DNA of 64,000 nucleotides from an uncultured Clostridia bacterium (GTDB lineage: Bacteria > Bacillota > Clostridia > Christensenellales > UBA1750), in assembly GCA_947625765.1 (NCBI GenBank), contig CANQPP010000004.1:29841-93840 (forward strand), written 5' to 3'. The notes under the pieces were generated by a model that was not told the origin of the DNA, ran no database searches, and saw only the letters and a program-made list of their open reading frames with translations. Both the position numbers and the translations under genes were made by a program. Positions within the stretch are counted from its first letter, which is position 1, and every line of letters starts with the position of its first letter. Shown piece by piece: positions 27,901 through 37,439 of the stretch.

Positions 27901-28754
27901 TGTTCTTCTCCGGCCTGTTCATGGGCCTTGGCATCGCCTCCAAGTGGATCGGCATCTATGCGGCGGCGGGGCTGGCCGTCTTCTTCTTCGCCATCCTCTT
28001 TGCCCGCTGGCGGGAGTACCGCTGGGCCGAGAAGGAGATCGGGCGGGACGGCAGGGACCGCGAGCTGGCCCGGCGCATCCGGGAGCTGTTCCCCGACCGG
28101 GCCCTGGCCACCATCCTCTGCTGCATCGTGTTCTTCATCGTGGTCCCGCTGGCGGTCTATATAGGCTCCTACTACCAGTTCCTGCGCATAGACGGCAACG
28201 GCCTGACGGAGGTGTGGAACTACCAGCTGCACATGTTCAACTACCACAAGTCCGTCTTTGACAGCCACCCCTACGAGTCGCCCTGGTACCAGTGGCCCCT
28301 GATGCTCAAGCCCATCTGGTATTTCCTGGGAGAGTACGAGCCGGAGGGGACCATCTCCTCCATCGCCGCCTTCGGCAACCCCGCCGTGTGGTGGCCGGGC
28401 CTGGCGGCCATGCTCTGGCTGGCCGTGCGCGCCGCCCGTGGGTATGGACGGCAGGATAAACGCATCTACATCGTGCTGCTGGGGTATCTGTCCAACTTCC
28501 TGCCCTGGGTGCTGGTGCCCCGCACCACCTTCATCTACCACTACTTCGCCTCCGTGCCCTTCCTGGTGATGGCCCTGGCGCTGTACCTGGAGGACTTCTA
28601 TATGCGTGTCAAGCGCGGCGGGCTCTGGATCGGGCTGTACCTTGCGCTGACGCTGGGGTTGTACCTGCTGTTCTACCCGGTGCTGACCGGCGTCTCCATG
28701 CCGGACGTGCAGGGCGCGCTCCTGCGCTGGCTGCCCAGCTGGACGCTGTTCTAA
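24987..28754 (+). CDS. Large GT-C glycosyltransferase, two fused PMT-like membrane domains
   Basis: A 1255-aa polytopic membrane protein. A signal-like helix rich in Leu/Pro (residues 12-32) is followed by an extracytoplasmic beta-rich carbohydrate-binding-like domain (about 35-190, NLLLNGDFEQG), a membrane helix (about 222-240) and a first GT-C membrane domain (about 250-660) with the acidic loop GYQVDIDCFRGW (about 275-286). A second beta domain (about 705-830) precedes a second GT-C domain of the protein O-mannosyltransferase type (about 835-1255) with the catalytic-type loop YFDEVYHGRTAYE and ENTHPPLGK. Such enzymes use polyprenyl-phosphate sugars outside the membrane. With GtrA next door, surface glycosylation is likely. 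The acceptor is unknown. Confidence 0.85.
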   Translation: MKRSKWGQRGRYALLLLLLLLPLPLLLCSLGFAAEEDTNLLLNGDFEQGLDAEGYIANWSYDAWEMGEEYSSYRLDDDPERGTVLVIENLQDDDVRLEQTLSVRGNSLYKFSGYLKAEGFSPDRRGANLSVKDCFAISPDYVDTDGEWVYVEFYGKTGWFQGSVTLCARAGYYGETNAGTAWFDGLRAERVSTLPEGAEAQSLRKVEAATAEDEGGQANWIPAFIALSAIVGIVGALILPKGRKLLEDLGPKSLHTLFWGCLGLALLLRLYLAITKPGYQVDIDCFRGWALRMAEVGPVSFYDQIFCDYPPGYLYVLWPIGALAELMQLPYDSELFLLLLKLPALLSDLAAAWLIYDMAREWTDEGTASLAGLLYAFAPAVWLDSACWGQMDAVLVLLVLLCIRLMLRKKMLASSLIFALAVLVKPQALMFGTVLLCGFVSDMLKDWRKGLWSLAACVASALALVLVVALPFSLGRGYGWLIQQYLSVLTSYPYAAVNAMNLFGVLGGNWTAQETQLLGLSYQAWGAFGMAISVGAALFIYFRAGDRKAVLPMAACELLGVFVLGVRMHERYMFPILALTLLCALAYEDKRMLWIFAGLLVTNGANIFTVLQNEYILAENRTMEILTGCGNLALLFCMWDASLRLCLLKTPLPLHAPLKPLRAQALGPALPDARRSGERLRFTRTDVLLMLGLTLVYALTAFYRLGNLYAPSTYWEGYEGESVVLDMGQEQDVGRFYYYGEINYGTLNVSWSKDGVNFTDEQSLTVGVHDMFKWHVLETDEDARYLRLEIGEGDMRILEVAATDSSGETVYPLSAPAGAEALTDENWMVPQRPGYMDSMYFDEVYHGRTAYEQNHNMVWYENTHPPLGKVFISWSILLFGMTPFGWRFAGTLAGVLMVPAIYYLAKLLFKKSGLAFTTAFLFTFDFMHLVQTRLGTIDSYPVLFIILEYACMLHYAHMSFYHDKFWKTLVPLFFSGLFMGLGIASKWIGIYAAAGLAVFFFAILFARWREYRWAEKEIGRDGRDRELARRIRELFPDRALATILCCIVFFIVVPLAVYIGSYYQFLRIDGNGLTEVWNYQLHMFNYHKSVFDSHPYESPWYQWPLMLKPIWYFLGEYEPEGTISSIAAFGNPAVWWPGLAAMLWLAVRAARGYGRQDKRIYIVLLGYLSNFLPWVLVPRTTFIYHYFASVPFLVMALALYLEDFYMRVKRGGLWIGLYLALTLGLYLLFYPVLTGVSMPDVQGALLRWLPSWTLF

Positions 28755-28769
28755 GGGAGGGAAGGCGAG

Positions 28770-29204
28770 ATGGACAAGAAACGCTTTGCCTGGCTCTTGC
28801 AGGCGCTCAAGTTCGGCGCGGTGGGCGTGCTCAACACGCTGGTGGACTACGCGGTCTATTCCCTGCTGGTGCTGCTGCCCTTCTTTAAGGAATACTACCT
28901 CCTGGCGCAGCTGATCGGCTATACCTGCGGCCTGGTCAACAGCTTAGGCCTTAACAAGCGCTGGACGTTCAAGCAGAAGGAGAGGCTGCAAAGGGGGCAG
29001 CTCGTCCGCTTCCTGGTGGTGAACCTTCTGGCCCTGGGCGTTTCGTCACTGCTGTTGTTCCTGCTGCGGGAGGGACTGTGGATGAACCTGTACGGCGCCA
29101 AGATACTGGCCACGGGCGGCTCGCTTTTGGTCAACTTCATCGGCAACAAGCTTTGGGTGTTCCGCGGAAAAGGGGAAGAAACGCCCAAGGCGGGAAACAA
29201 ATAA
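28770..29204 (+). CDS. GtrA family membrane protein
   Basis: A 144-aa protein with four hydrophobic helices and the GtrA signature LKFGAVGVLNTLVDYAVY, later LVNSLGLNKRWTF. GtrA proteins are thought to flip or handle undecaprenyl-phosphate-linked sugars for glycosylation outside the membrane. It follows the GT-C enzyme by 15 bp behind AAGGGAGGGAAGG, so it probably supplies or shuttles the lipid-linked donor. Confidence 0.9.
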   Translation: MDKKRFAWLLQALKFGAVGVLNTLVDYAVYSLLVLLPFFKEYYLLAQLIGYTCGLVNSLGLNKRWTFKQKERLQRGQLVRFLVVNLLALGVSSLLLFLLREGLWMNLYGAKILATGGSLLVNFIGNKLWVFRGKGEETPKAGNK

Positions 29205-29232
29205 GAGAACAGAAATTTAAGGGGGAAGGCGG

Positions 29233-30765
29233 ATGCTGGCCAGCGTATTGAGCTATGGCCTGACGGGGATCGAGGGCTATCCCATGCAGGTGGAGGTGGA
29301 CTGCCGAGAGGGCGGGATGCCCACCTTTGAGACGGTGGGCCTGCCGGGCGCGGCGGTGAAGGAGTCCCGGGAGCGGGTGCGCTCGGCGCTGGTCAACTCC
29401 CATCTGCGCTATCCCTACGGCCCCACCACCGTGAACCTGGCCCCGGCGGACGTGCGCAAGGAGGGGCCCAGGTACGATTTGCCCATCGCGCTGGGGCTGC
29501 TGGCCGCCTCCAAGCAGCTGCCGCTGGAACCCTTAAAGGAGCTGCTGGTGCTGGGCGAGCTCTCGCTGGACGGGAGGCTTCGGCCCATCACGGGCGTTCT
29601 GCCCATGCTCATCCGCGCCCGCAGCGACGGGGTCAAGAAGGCCCTGCTGCCCGTGGACAACGCCCGGGAGGCCGCCTGCCTGGAGGGGATGGAAATTTAC
29701 GGGGCGGAGAGCATACTCTCCGCGGTGCGCTTCCTGCGGGGCGAGGAGAAGCTGGAGCCGATGCCCCTGCTCTCCTACGACAGCCTTTTGAAGGGCACAA
29801 AGCCCTTGTGCGACTTATCCCAAGTGCGCGGGCAGTACGCGGCCAAGCGGGCGCTGGAGATCGCGGCCAGCGGCGGCCACAACATGCTGATGATCGGCCC
29901 GCCGGGTTCGGGCAAGACCATGCTGGCCCGCTGCATGCCGGGGATCCTGCCGCCCATGGGATTCGAGGAGGCGCTGGAGACCACGCGCATCCACTCCGCG
30001 GCGGGCTCCAGGGAGGGCCTTGTGACCCAGCGGCCCTTCCGCGCCCCGCACCACACCGCCTCCGCGGCGGCGCTGGTGGGTGGCGGCCGGGACGCCATGC
30101 CGGGGGAAATATCAAAGGCGCACAACGGCGTCCTGTTCCTGGACGAGCTGCCGGAGTTCCCCCGCATCGTGCTGGAGGCCCTGCGCCAGCCCATGGAGGA
30201 CGGCGTGGTGCACGTCTCCCGCGTGGGGGCCCAGTGCGAGTACCCGGCGCGCTTTTCGCTCATCTGCGCGATGAACCCCTGCCCCTGCGGCAATTTCGGC
30301 TCCCGGACGCGGCGCTGCCGCTGCACGCCCCAGGCCATCGAGCGGTACCTGAACCGCGTCTCCGGCCCGCTGCTCGACAGGATCGACCTGGTGGTGGAGA
30401 TGGACTTCGTGCCCGCCGAGGAGGCCCTGCGGGACCGCTCCCCGGGCGAGGACAGCGAAACGGTGCGCGCGCGTGTGGAGAAGGCCCGCGCCATGGCCCG
30501 GGAGCGCTACAAGGGCACGGGCATCTACGCCAACGCCCATTTGAGCGGCGCGCAGCTGGAAAAGCACTGCGCCCTCTCCGGCGAGGCGGACAGGCTGATG
30601 CAGGCGGCGATGGCGCAGATGAAGCTGTCCATGCGCGCCTACACGCGGGTGCTGAAGCTGGCCCGGACGCTGGCGGACATGGAGCAGGAGGACAGGATCG
30701 CGGAGCACCACGTGGCGGAGGCGCTGGCCTACCGCGGCGCGGGGGACAAATATTGGAAGGGATGA
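29233..30765 (+). CDS. comM: YifB/ComM family Mg-chelatase-like AAA+ ATPase
   Basis: A 510-aa AAA+ protein. The N-terminal ChlI-like domain (VEVDCREGGMPTFETVGLPG, NLAPADVRKEG) is followed by the ATPase with Walker A GPPGSGKT (about residue 223), Walker B VLFLDELPEF and a C-terminal lid. ComM is a hexameric helicase that promotes branch migration during natural transformation in Gram-negatives; the role in Bacillota is less clear. It sits next to dprA, another transformation gene. It was possibly once adjacent to yraN before the glycosylation genes were inserted. Confidence 0.92.
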   Translation: MLASVLSYGLTGIEGYPMQVEVDCREGGMPTFETVGLPGAAVKESRERVRSALVNSHLRYPYGPTTVNLAPADVRKEGPRYDLPIALGLLAASKQLPLEPLKELLVLGELSLDGRLRPITGVLPMLIRARSDGVKKALLPVDNAREAACLEGMEIYGAESILSAVRFLRGEEKLEPMPLLSYDSLLKGTKPLCDLSQVRGQYAAKRALEIAASGGHNMLMIGPPGSGKTMLARCMPGILPPMGFEEALETTRIHSAAGSREGLVTQRPFRAPHHTASAAALVGGGRDAMPGEISKAHNGVLFLDELPEFPRIVLEALRQPMEDGVVHVSRVGAQCEYPARFSLICAMNPCPCGNFGSRTRRCRCTPQAIERYLNRVSGPLLDRIDLVVEMDFVPAEEALRDRSPGEDSETVRARVEKARAMARERYKGTGIYANAHLSGAQLEKHCALSGEADRLMQAAMAQMKLSMRAYTRVLKLARTLADMEQEDRIAEHHVAEALAYRGAGDKYWKG

Positions 30766-30769
30766 GACG

Positions 30770-31864
30770 ATGACCCGCGAGGAAGGCTGCCTGCTGTGGC
30801 TGACGCTGGTGCAGGGCCTGGGCAACCGGGGGATCGAGAAGCTGCTCTCCTCCTTCGGCAGCGCGCAGGACGTGTACGACGCGGGGTATGGCGCCTGGGC
30901 GCAGGTCGTGGGAGAGAGCCTGGCCGCGAGGATGCGGGAAAGACAGGACCCCGAGCGGATCAACGCCCACTTTAAGCGGGTGCGCCAGATGGGCGGGGAC
31001 ATACTCACCCGCGCCCATCCGCTCTATCCCAAGGCCCTGGCCGAAACGCCGGACGCCCCGTACACGCTGTACGCATTGGGGGACTTATCCTTGCTCCAGG
31101 GCGAGCTGGTGGCCGTGATCGGCTCCCGCAACATGAGCCGCGATGGGGAGAGGGCCGCCGCGCTGTTCGGCGCGGGGCTGGCCCGCGCGGGCGTGACGGT
31201 GGTCTCAGGGCTTGCCCGGGGCGCGGACGGCACGGCGCAGAAGGCCGCGCTGGACGCCGGGGGCAAGAGCATCGGCGTCTTGGGCTGCGGGCTGGACGTG
31301 TTCTACCCGCCGGAAAACGAGCCCTTGCAGAGGCGGCTGGCCAGGGAAGGTCTGCTGCTCAGCGAATGCCCGCCGGGCACGCCGGCCCGGGGCTGGCAGT
31401 TCTCCGCCCGCAACCGCATCATCGCGGGCCTCTCCCGCGGCGTGGTCGTGGTGGAGGCGGGCGAGAAGTCCGGCGCGCTGGTGACGGCCGGTTACGCCGT
31501 GGACTACGACCGGGAGCTGTTCGCCGTCCCCGGCAGCATCTTTTTGCCCCAGAGCGCGGGCAGCAACCAGCTGCTGCGCTTTAGCGCCCTGCCGGCCTTG
31601 GGGCCGGAGGACGTGCTGAATACGTTAGGTTTGGACACGAAGGCCGCCCCCGGCCCGAAGGCAGAGCCCCTGCCGGAGGGGCTGAACGCCGAGGAGCGGG
31701 CCCTGTGCCAGATCCTTCGGCGCGGGGAATGCTCCTTCGACGATCTGGTGGAATTTTCGTCCATGGAGCCCGGGAAGCTAAATTCGCTCTTGACAATGCT
31801 GGAAATGCGGGGAATAATAATCAAGACGCCCGGCCGCTTTTACGCGCTGTCCGGCGGCGCGTGA
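30770..31864 (+). CDS. dprA: DNA processing protein DprA
   Basis: A 364-aa protein that binds incoming single-stranded DNA and loads RecA in transformation. It has an N-terminal SAM-like domain (1-90), an extended Rossmann fold (about 100-305) with AVIGSRNMSRDGE, VSGLARGADGTAQ, SECPPG and FSARNRIIAGLS, and a C-terminal winged helix (about 310-364). It starts 4 bp after comM. The full domain set suggests function. Confidence 0.95.
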   Translation: MTREEGCLLWLTLVQGLGNRGIEKLLSSFGSAQDVYDAGYGAWAQVVGESLAARMRERQDPERINAHFKRVRQMGGDILTRAHPLYPKALAETPDAPYTLYALGDLSLLQGELVAVIGSRNMSRDGERAAALFGAGLARAGVTVVSGLARGADGTAQKAALDAGGKSIGVLGCGLDVFYPPENEPLQRRLAREGLLLSECPPGTPARGWQFSARNRIIAGLSRGVVVVEAGEKSGALVTAGYAVDYDRELFAVPGSIFLPQSAGSNQLLRFSALPALGPEDVLNTLGLDTKAAPGPKAEPLPEGLNAEERALCQILRRGECSFDDLVEFSSMEPGKLNSLLTMLEMRGIIIKTPGRFYALSGGA

Positions 31865-31892
31865 AGTACAATCGGGATGCGGAGGATGAAGC

Positions 31893-33992
31893 ATGGCAAA
31901 CGGCTACAAACTGGTGATCGTGGAGTCGCCCGCAAAGGCGAAGACCATTGGAAAATATTTGGGAAAGGGCTATAAGGTGGAGGCCTGCAACGGCCACGTG
32001 CGCGACCTGCCCAAGAGCCAGATCGGCGTGGACGTGGAGCACGACTTCGAGCCCAAATACATCACCATCCGCGGGCGCGGGGAAATTTTGGACAGGATCC
32101 GGAAGGAAGCCAAGGGCGCGACCTCCGTGATCCTGGCAACCGACCCCGACCGCGAGGGCGAGGCCATTTCCTGGCACCTGGCCTCCGTGCTCAAGATCGA
32201 CCCCGCCTCCAAGTGCCGCGTGGAGTTCAACGAGATCACCTCCCAGGCCATCAAGACGGCCATGAAGAAGCCCCGGCCGCTGGACTTATCCTTGGTGGAC
32301 GCCCAGCAGGCCCGCCGCGTGATGGACCGCCTGGTGGGCTACAAGATCAGCCCGCTGCTCTGGGCCAAGGTGCGCAAGGGCCTGTCCGCGGGCCGCGTGC
32401 AGTCCGTGGCCACCCGCATGATCGTGGACCGCGAGGCCGAGATCGAGGCCTTCGAGCCGAAGGAATACTGGACGCTCACCGGCCGCTTCCGCGACGGGCA
32501 GATGCGCTTTGAGGCCCGCTTTTTCGGACGGGCGGACGAAAAGCAGGAGATCGCCTCCAAGGAGGAGGCCGAGGCTTTAGAGGAAAAGCTGCGGGACCTG
32601 GAGTTCCACGTGCGGCAGGTCAAGTGGGGCGAAAAGCGCAAGAACCCGCCCGCGCCATTCACTACCTCCAACCTGCAGCAGGAGGCCGTGCGCAAGCTGG
32701 GCTTCACCACCCGCAAGACCATGCAGGTGGCGCAGGTGCTCTACGAGGGCGTGGAGGTCAAGGGCCACGGCACCATCGGCCTGATCAGCTACATGCGCAC
32801 AGACTCCACCCGCCTCTCCCAGGAGGCGGTCAGCGCCGCCAGGGAGCATATCTTAAAGACCTACGCCCCCGAATACCTGCCGGAGAAGCCCAACGTCTAC
32901 GTGGGCCGCAAGAACGCCCAGGACGCCCACGAGGCCATCCGCCCCACCAACGCCGCCCTGACGCCGGAGCAGGTGAAGGATTCCCTGCCCCGCGACCAGT
33001 ACAGGCTCTATAAGCTCATCTACGACAGGTTCTTAGCCAGCCAGATGACGCCCGCCGTGTACGACACGCTCTCCTTCCAGGCCGAGGCAGGCCCCTGGCA
33101 GTTCCGCTTCGGCAGCCAGAAGAAGCGCTTCCCCGGCTTTACCGCCATCTACGAGGAGGGCCAGGACGAGCCCGGCGAAAAGGAGAGCGCCCTGCCCCAG
33201 GTGAAGGAGGACGACCGGGTGCAGCTGCAAGCTTTAAGCGCCGAGCAGCACTTCACCCAGCCGCCCGCCCGCTTTACCGAGGCTTCTTTGGTCCGCGCCA
33301 TGGAGGAAAAGGGCATCGGCCGCCCGTCCACCTACGCGCCCACCATCTCCACCATACTCTCCCGCGGCTACGTGGTCTCCCGGGGCAAGTCGCTCTACCC
33401 CACGGAGCTGGGCGTTCTGGTCACGGAGATGATGAAGGAGCACTTCTCCCGCATCGTGGACGAGCAGTTCACCGCGGACATGGAGGAGAAGCTGGATCAG
33501 GTGGAGGAGGAAGGCACCGACTGGCACGGCGTGATCCGCGAGTTCTACGCCCCCTTCAGCCGCGAGCTGGAGCAGGCGGAAAAGACCATCGAGAAGGTGG
33601 AGGTCCGCGACGAGGTCTCCGACATCCCCTGCGAAAAGTGCGGGGCGCTGATGGTCTATAAGACCGGGCGCTTCGGCCGCTTCCTGGCCTGCCCCAACTT
33701 CCCCGCCTGCCGCCACACGCAGCCCATCGTGGAGAAGGTCAACGCCCACTGCCCCAAGTGCGGGGCTGCGGTGATCCGCCGCTCCACCCGCAAGGGCCGT
33801 GTGTTCTTCGGGTGTGAAAGGTACCCCGAGTGCGACTACACCTCCTGGGACCTGCCCGTGGACGATCTGTGTGAAAAGTGCGGCGGCCACATGGTGCGCA
33901 AGTACGACCGCAAGCACGACCAGGCCTACAACCTGTGCATCAACGAGGAATGCAAGCACCGCCAGAACGTAGAGACGGAGGAGGAACGGTGA
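31893..33992 (+). CDS. topA: DNA topoisomerase I
   Basis: A 699-aa type IA topoisomerase relaxing negative supercoils. The N-terminal Toprim domain is [17 protein letters not shown] with the DPDREGE acidic triad (about residue 88), and the active-site tyrosine is in [11 protein letters not shown] (about residue 300). Three C-terminal zinc fingers follow, each with four Cys ([10 protein letters not shown]..., [10 protein letters not shown]..., [10 protein letters not shown]...). The order dprA-topA-trmFO is standard for Bacillota. Its TGA stop overlaps the trmFO GTG. Confidence 0.97.
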   Translation: MANGYKLVIVESPAKAKTIGKYLGKGYKVEACNGHVRDLPKSQIGVDVEHDFEPKYITIRGRGEILDRIRKEAKGATSVILATDPDREGEAISWHLASVLKIDPASKCRVEFNEITSQAIKTAMKKPRPLDLSLVDAQQARRVMDRLVGYKISPLLWAKVRKGLSAGRVQSVATRMIVDREAEIEAFEPKEYWTLTGRFRDGQMRFEARFFGRADEKQEIASKEEAEALEEKLRDLEFHVRQVKWGEKRKNPPAPFTTSNLQQEAVRKLGFTTRKTMQVAQVLYEGVEVKGHGTIGLISYMRTDSTRLSQEAVSAAREHILKTYAPEYLPEKPNVYVGRKNAQDAHEAIRPTNAALTPEQVKDSLPRDQYRLYKLIYDRFLASQMTPAVYDTLSFQAEAGPWQFRFGSQKKRFPGFTAIYEEGQDEPGEKESALPQVKEDDRVQLQALSAEQHFTQPPARFTEASLVRAMEEKGIGRPSTYAPTISTILSRGYVVSRGKSLYPTELGVLVTEMMKEHFSRIVDEQFTADMEEKLDQVEEEGTDWHGVIREFYAPFSRELEQAEKTIEKVEVRDEVSDIPCEKCGALMVYKTGRFGRFLACPNFPACRHTQPIVEKVNAHCPKCGAAVIRRSTRKGRVFFGCERYPECDYTSWDLPVDDLCEKCGGHMVRKYDRKHDQAYNLCINEECKHRQNVETEEER

Positions 33993-35284
33993 GGGCCACG
34001 GTGATCGGCGCGGGCCTGGCCGGCAGCGAGGCCGCCTGGCAGCTGGCCCTGCGCGGCGTGCCCGTCACGCTCTGCGAGATGAAGCCCGCCCGCTTTTCCC
34101 CCGCCCACAAGATGGAGGGCTTCGCGGAGCTGGTCTGCTCCAACTCCCTGCGCTCCGACCGGCTGGAGAACGCGGTGGGGCTCTTAAAGGAAGAAATGCG
34201 CCGCCTAAACTCCCTCATCATGGAGGCGGCGGAGCTTGCCCGCGTGCCCGCGGGCGGCTCGCTGGCCGTGGACAGGGAGCGCTTTTCCGGCCACATCACG
34301 CGGAAACTGAACGAACATCCGCTGGTGACGGTCGTGCGGGAGGAGCTGCGCGCGCTGCCGGAAGGCCCCGTGATCGTGGCGACGGGCCCGCTCACCGACG
34401 GCGAGCTGCTGGAGGCCATCCAGAGGGAAACGGGCCGGGAGCAGCTCTCCTTCTACGACGCGGCCGCGCCCATCGTCTACAAGGATTCCATCGACATGAC
34501 CAAGGCCTTCCGCGCTTCCCGCTACGGGCGGGGCGGCGAGGAGGGCGATTACATCAACTGCCCCATGACGCGGGAGGAGTACGACGCCTTCTACCGGGCG
34601 CTGCTGACCGCCGAGACCGCGCCCGTGCACGGCTTTGAGAACGACAAGGTGTTCGAGGGCTGCATGCCCGTGGAGGTCATGGCCGTAAGGGGGCGGGAAA
34701 CGCTGTGCTTTGGGCCGCTTAAACCGAAAGGCCTCACTGACCCCAGGACCGGCCGCATGCCCTTTGCGGTTTTGCAGCTGCGGCAGGACGATGCGGCGGA
34801 CACGCTTTACAACCTGGTGGGATTCCAGACGCGGCTGCGCATCCCGGAGCAGAAGCGGGTGTTCGGCCTCATCCCGGGGCTGGAGAAGGCCCGCTACGCC
34901 CGCTACGGCGTGATGCACCGGAACACCTTCCTAAACTCCCCGGAGCTGCTGGACTGCCGCTTCCGCCTGCGGGAGGGGCTGTACTTCGCCGGGCAGATGA
35001 CCGGCGTGGAGGGCTACATCGAGTCGGCGGCCTCCGGGCTGGTGGCGGGCGTTTCCCTGGCCGCGGAGCTGCAAGGCCGGCCGCTGCCGGACTTTACGGG
35101 CGAGACGGTGCTGGGCGCGATGGGCCGCTACATCTCCACGCCCAATCGGAACTTCCAGCCCATGAACGCCAACTTCGGCGTGATGGACGAGCTGCCCTCC
35201 CGCATACGCAACAAGCGCGAGCGCTGCCTGGCCATCGCGGAGAGGAGCCTAAGTCGCATAGACCAGCTGAAAAGCACGATCTGA
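33989..35284 (+). CDS. trmFO: Methylenetetrahydrofolate--tRNA-(uracil-5-)-methyltransferase
   Basis: A 431-aa folate- and FAD-dependent enzyme making 5-methyluridine 54 (T54) in tRNA. The N-terminal FAD motif is [16 protein letters not shown]; conserved TrmFO stretches include [20 protein letters not shown] and the C-terminal [15 protein letters not shown]. The GTG at 33989 overlaps the topA stop and has GAGGAGGAA upstream; a longer upstream frame lies inside topA and is rejected. Confidence 0.96.
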   Translation: MRATVIGAGLAGSEAAWQLALRGVPVTLCEMKPARFSPAHKMEGFAELVCSNSLRSDRLENAVGLLKEEMRRLNSLIMEAAELARVPAGGSLAVDRERFSGHITRKLNEHPLVTVVREELRALPEGPVIVATGPLTDGELLEAIQRETGREQLSFYDAAAPIVYKDSIDMTKAFRASRYGRGGEEGDYINCPMTREEYDAFYRALLTAETAPVHGFENDKVFEGCMPVEVMAVRGRETLCFGPLKPKGLTDPRTGRMPFAVLQLRQDDAADTLYNLVGFQTRLRIPEQKRVFGLIPGLEKARYARYGVMHRNTFLNSPELLDCRFRLREGLYFAGQMTGVEGYIESAASGLVAGVSLAAELQGRPLPDFTGETVLGAMGRYISTPNRNFQPMNANFGVMDELPSRIRNKRERCLAIAERSLSRIDQLKSTI

Positions 35285-35334
35285 CGCAATTTATATAGGA
35301 ATAACGCAGTTTGTGAGAGAAAGGACGGAGGGAC

Positions 35335-35871
35335 ATGACGGAATTTCGGGGGACCACCATCGTCGCGGTGCAGAGGGACGGCAAGACCGCCATCGCGGGC
35401 GACGGCCAGGTGACCATGGGGGAGACCACGATCCTAAAGCACGGCGCCAAGAAGGTACGCAGGCTGTATAACGGCCAGGTGGCCGTGGGCTTCGCCGGTT
35501 CCGTGGCGGATGCCTTCGCCCTGTGCGAAAAGTTCGAGGCCTGCCTGGAGCAGTACGCGGGCAACCTGCAGCGAGCCGCGGTGGAGCTGGCCCAGACCTG
35601 GCGCATGGACAAGGCGATGCGCAAGCTGGAGGCCATGCTGCTGGCCGCCGACAAGGAGAACCTGCTGCTCATCTCCGGCACGGGCGAGGTCATCGCCCCG
35701 GACGACGGGGTGCTTGCCATCGGCTCCGGCGGAAACTACGCCATGGCCGCCGCCCGGGCGCTCAAGCGCAACACGGACATGGAGCCCAAGAGGATCGTAG
35801 AGGAGGCCATGAAGATCGCCTCGGAGATCTGCGTCTACACCAACGACCACATCATCGTGGAGGAAGTGTAG
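35335..35871 (+). CDS. hslV: ATP-dependent protease subunit HslV (ClpQ)
   Basis: A 178-aa N-terminal-nucleophile protease subunit that forms a double hexamer capped by HslU. The mature Thr1 is exposed after removal of a short propeptide (MTEFRG, then TTIVAV). The conserved GDGQVT and [12 protein letters not shown] motifs are present. The active residue is Thr, unlike the Ser of B. subtilis ClpQ. A GGACGGAGGG site precedes the ATG. xerC, often placed between trmFO and hslV in Bacillota, is missing here. Confidence 0.96.
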   Translation: MTEFRGTTIVAVQRDGKTAIAGDGQVTMGETTILKHGAKKVRRLYNGQVAVGFAGSVADAFALCEKFEACLEQYAGNLQRAAVELAQTWRMDKAMRKLEAMLLAADKENLLLISGTGEVIAPDDGVLAIGSGGNYAMAAARALKRNTDMEPKRIVEEAMKIASEICVYTNDHIIVEEV

Positions 35872-35924
35872 GGAAAAAAAGACAGCCGCTTCCCCAAAAG
35901 GGCACGGCAAGGAGGAGAAAAAAG

Positions 35925-37286
35925 ATGCAGTTGACGCCCAGGCAGATCGTTGCCGAGCTGGATAAATACATCATCGGCCAGGCGGAGGCCAAGCGCGCCG
36001 TGGCCGTGGCGCTGCGCAACCGCTACCGCCGTTCGCGCCTGCCCGAGGAGGTGCGGGAGGAGATCACCCCCAAGAACATCCTCATGGTGGGCCCCACGGG
36101 CGTGGGCAAGACCGAGATCGCCCGGCGGCTGGCCAAGCTGGTGGACGCCCCCTTCGTCAAGGTGGAGGCCACCAAGTTCACCGAGGTGGGCTACGTGGGC
36201 CGCGACGTGGACTCCATCGTGCGCGACCTGGTGGAGACCTCCCTGCGCCTGGTAAAGGACCGCATGGGCAAGGACGTGGAGCTGACCGCCGACCAGAACG
36301 CCCAGGAGCGCATTTTGGACGCCCTCATGGACCAGGGCAAGGAGAAAAAGAAGCCCCAGAACCCCATCGAGGCGCTGCTGGGCACCGCGCGGGAGCCCGC
36401 GCTGCCCCCGGAGGAACAGGAAAAGCGCAAGAGCCGCCGCGAGGAGCTGCGCTCCCGCCTGCTGGCGGGCGACCTGGAGGGCGAGATCATCGAGATCGAG
36501 GTGGAGGACAGCGGGACAGGCGAGACGCTGCCCGGCACCGACGTGTCCGTGCAGGACCTGATGGGCGGCCTTTTGCCTAAGAAAAAGAAGCATCGCCGCG
36601 TGACGGTGCTGGAGGCCCGCCGGATCCTGCGCGCCGAGGAGGTCTCCAAGCTCATCGACATGGACGCCGCCACCTCCGAGGCCATCCGCAGGGCCGAACA
36701 GGACGGGATCGTTTTCCTGGACGAGATCGACAAGATCGCGGGCCGCGCCCAGAGCGGGCAGGTGGACGTCTCCCGCGAGGGCGTGCAGAGGGATATACTG
36801 CCCATCGTGGAGGGTTCCACGGTCAACACCAAGTACGGCCCCGTGCGGACCGATCACATGCTCTTCATCGCCGCGGGCGCCTTCCACGTGGCCAAGGTGA
36901 CGGACCTGATCCCCGAGCTGCAGGGCCGCTTCCCCGTGCACGTGGAGCTGCAGCCCCTAAGCTGCGCCGACCTGCGCTCCATTTTGACCCAGCCCGAGAA
37001 CGCGCTGCTCAAGCAGTACCAGCAGCTGCTGGCCGTGGACGGCGTGGACATCCGCTTTACCGAGGACGCCTTGGACGCCATCGCCGAGACCGCCGTGCAA
37101 GTCAACGAGAACCGCGAGAACATCGGCGCGCGCAGGCTGCACACGCTGATCGAGCAGGTGTTGGAAGAGGCCGCCTTCACTGCCGGTGAAAACGGGCCGG
37201 AGACGCTCACGATCGACCGCGCCTACGTGCAGGAGCGCCTAGGCTCCATGGTGAAGGAAATGGACGTTTCCCGCCAGATCATCTAA
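35925..37286 (+). CDS. hslU: ATP-dependent protease ATPase subunit HslU (ClpY)
   Basis: A 453-aa AAA+ unfoldase partner of HslV. It has Walker A GPTGVGKT (about residue 56), the pore-loop motif GYVGRDV, Walker [11 protein letters not shown] (about 263), the intermediate I-domain (about 110-240, highly charged) and a C-terminal hydrophobic tail that docks into HslV (DVSRQII). The start at 35925 follows AAGGAGGAG. A strong terminator comes 52 bp later. codY, common next in Bacillus, is absent. Confidence 0.97.
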   Translation: MQLTPRQIVAELDKYIIGQAEAKRAVAVALRNRYRRSRLPEEVREEITPKNILMVGPTGVGKTEIARRLAKLVDAPFVKVEATKFTEVGYVGRDVDSIVRDLVETSLRLVKDRMGKDVELTADQNAQERILDALMDQGKEKKKPQNPIEALLGTAREPALPPEEQEKRKSRREELRSRLLAGDLEGEIIEIEVEDSGTGETLPGTDVSVQDLMGGLLPKKKKHRRVTVLEARRILRAEEVSKLIDMDAATSEAIRRAEQDGIVFLDEIDKIAGRAQSGQVDVSREGVQRDILPIVEGSTVNTKYGPVRTDHMLFIAAGAFHVAKVTDLIPELQGRFPVHVELQPLSCADLRSILTQPENALLKQYQQLLAVDGVDIRFTEDALDAIAETAVQVNENRENIGARRLHTLIEQVLEEAAFTAGENGPETLTIDRAYVQERLGSMVKEMDVSRQII

Positions 37287-37337
37287 AAATCGACTGATTG
37301 CCCAGAAATACACGCAAAGGGCTTCTTCCAAAAGGCG

Positions 37338-37377
37338 AACCCCCGTTTTCCCAAATCCAGGGAAAGCGGGGGTTTTT
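37338..37377 (+). terminator. Terminator after hslU
   Basis: AACCCCCGTTTTCCC (37338-37352) pairs with GGGAAAGCGGGGGTT (ending near 37373), allowing one G-T-type mismatch, followed by TTT. Confidence 0.9.
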
Positions 37378-37439
37378 GCCGTGCCATACTGTTCCCGCCC
37401 TTTCGAGCAAGGGACCGAAAAAACAAGGGAGGGAAGAAC

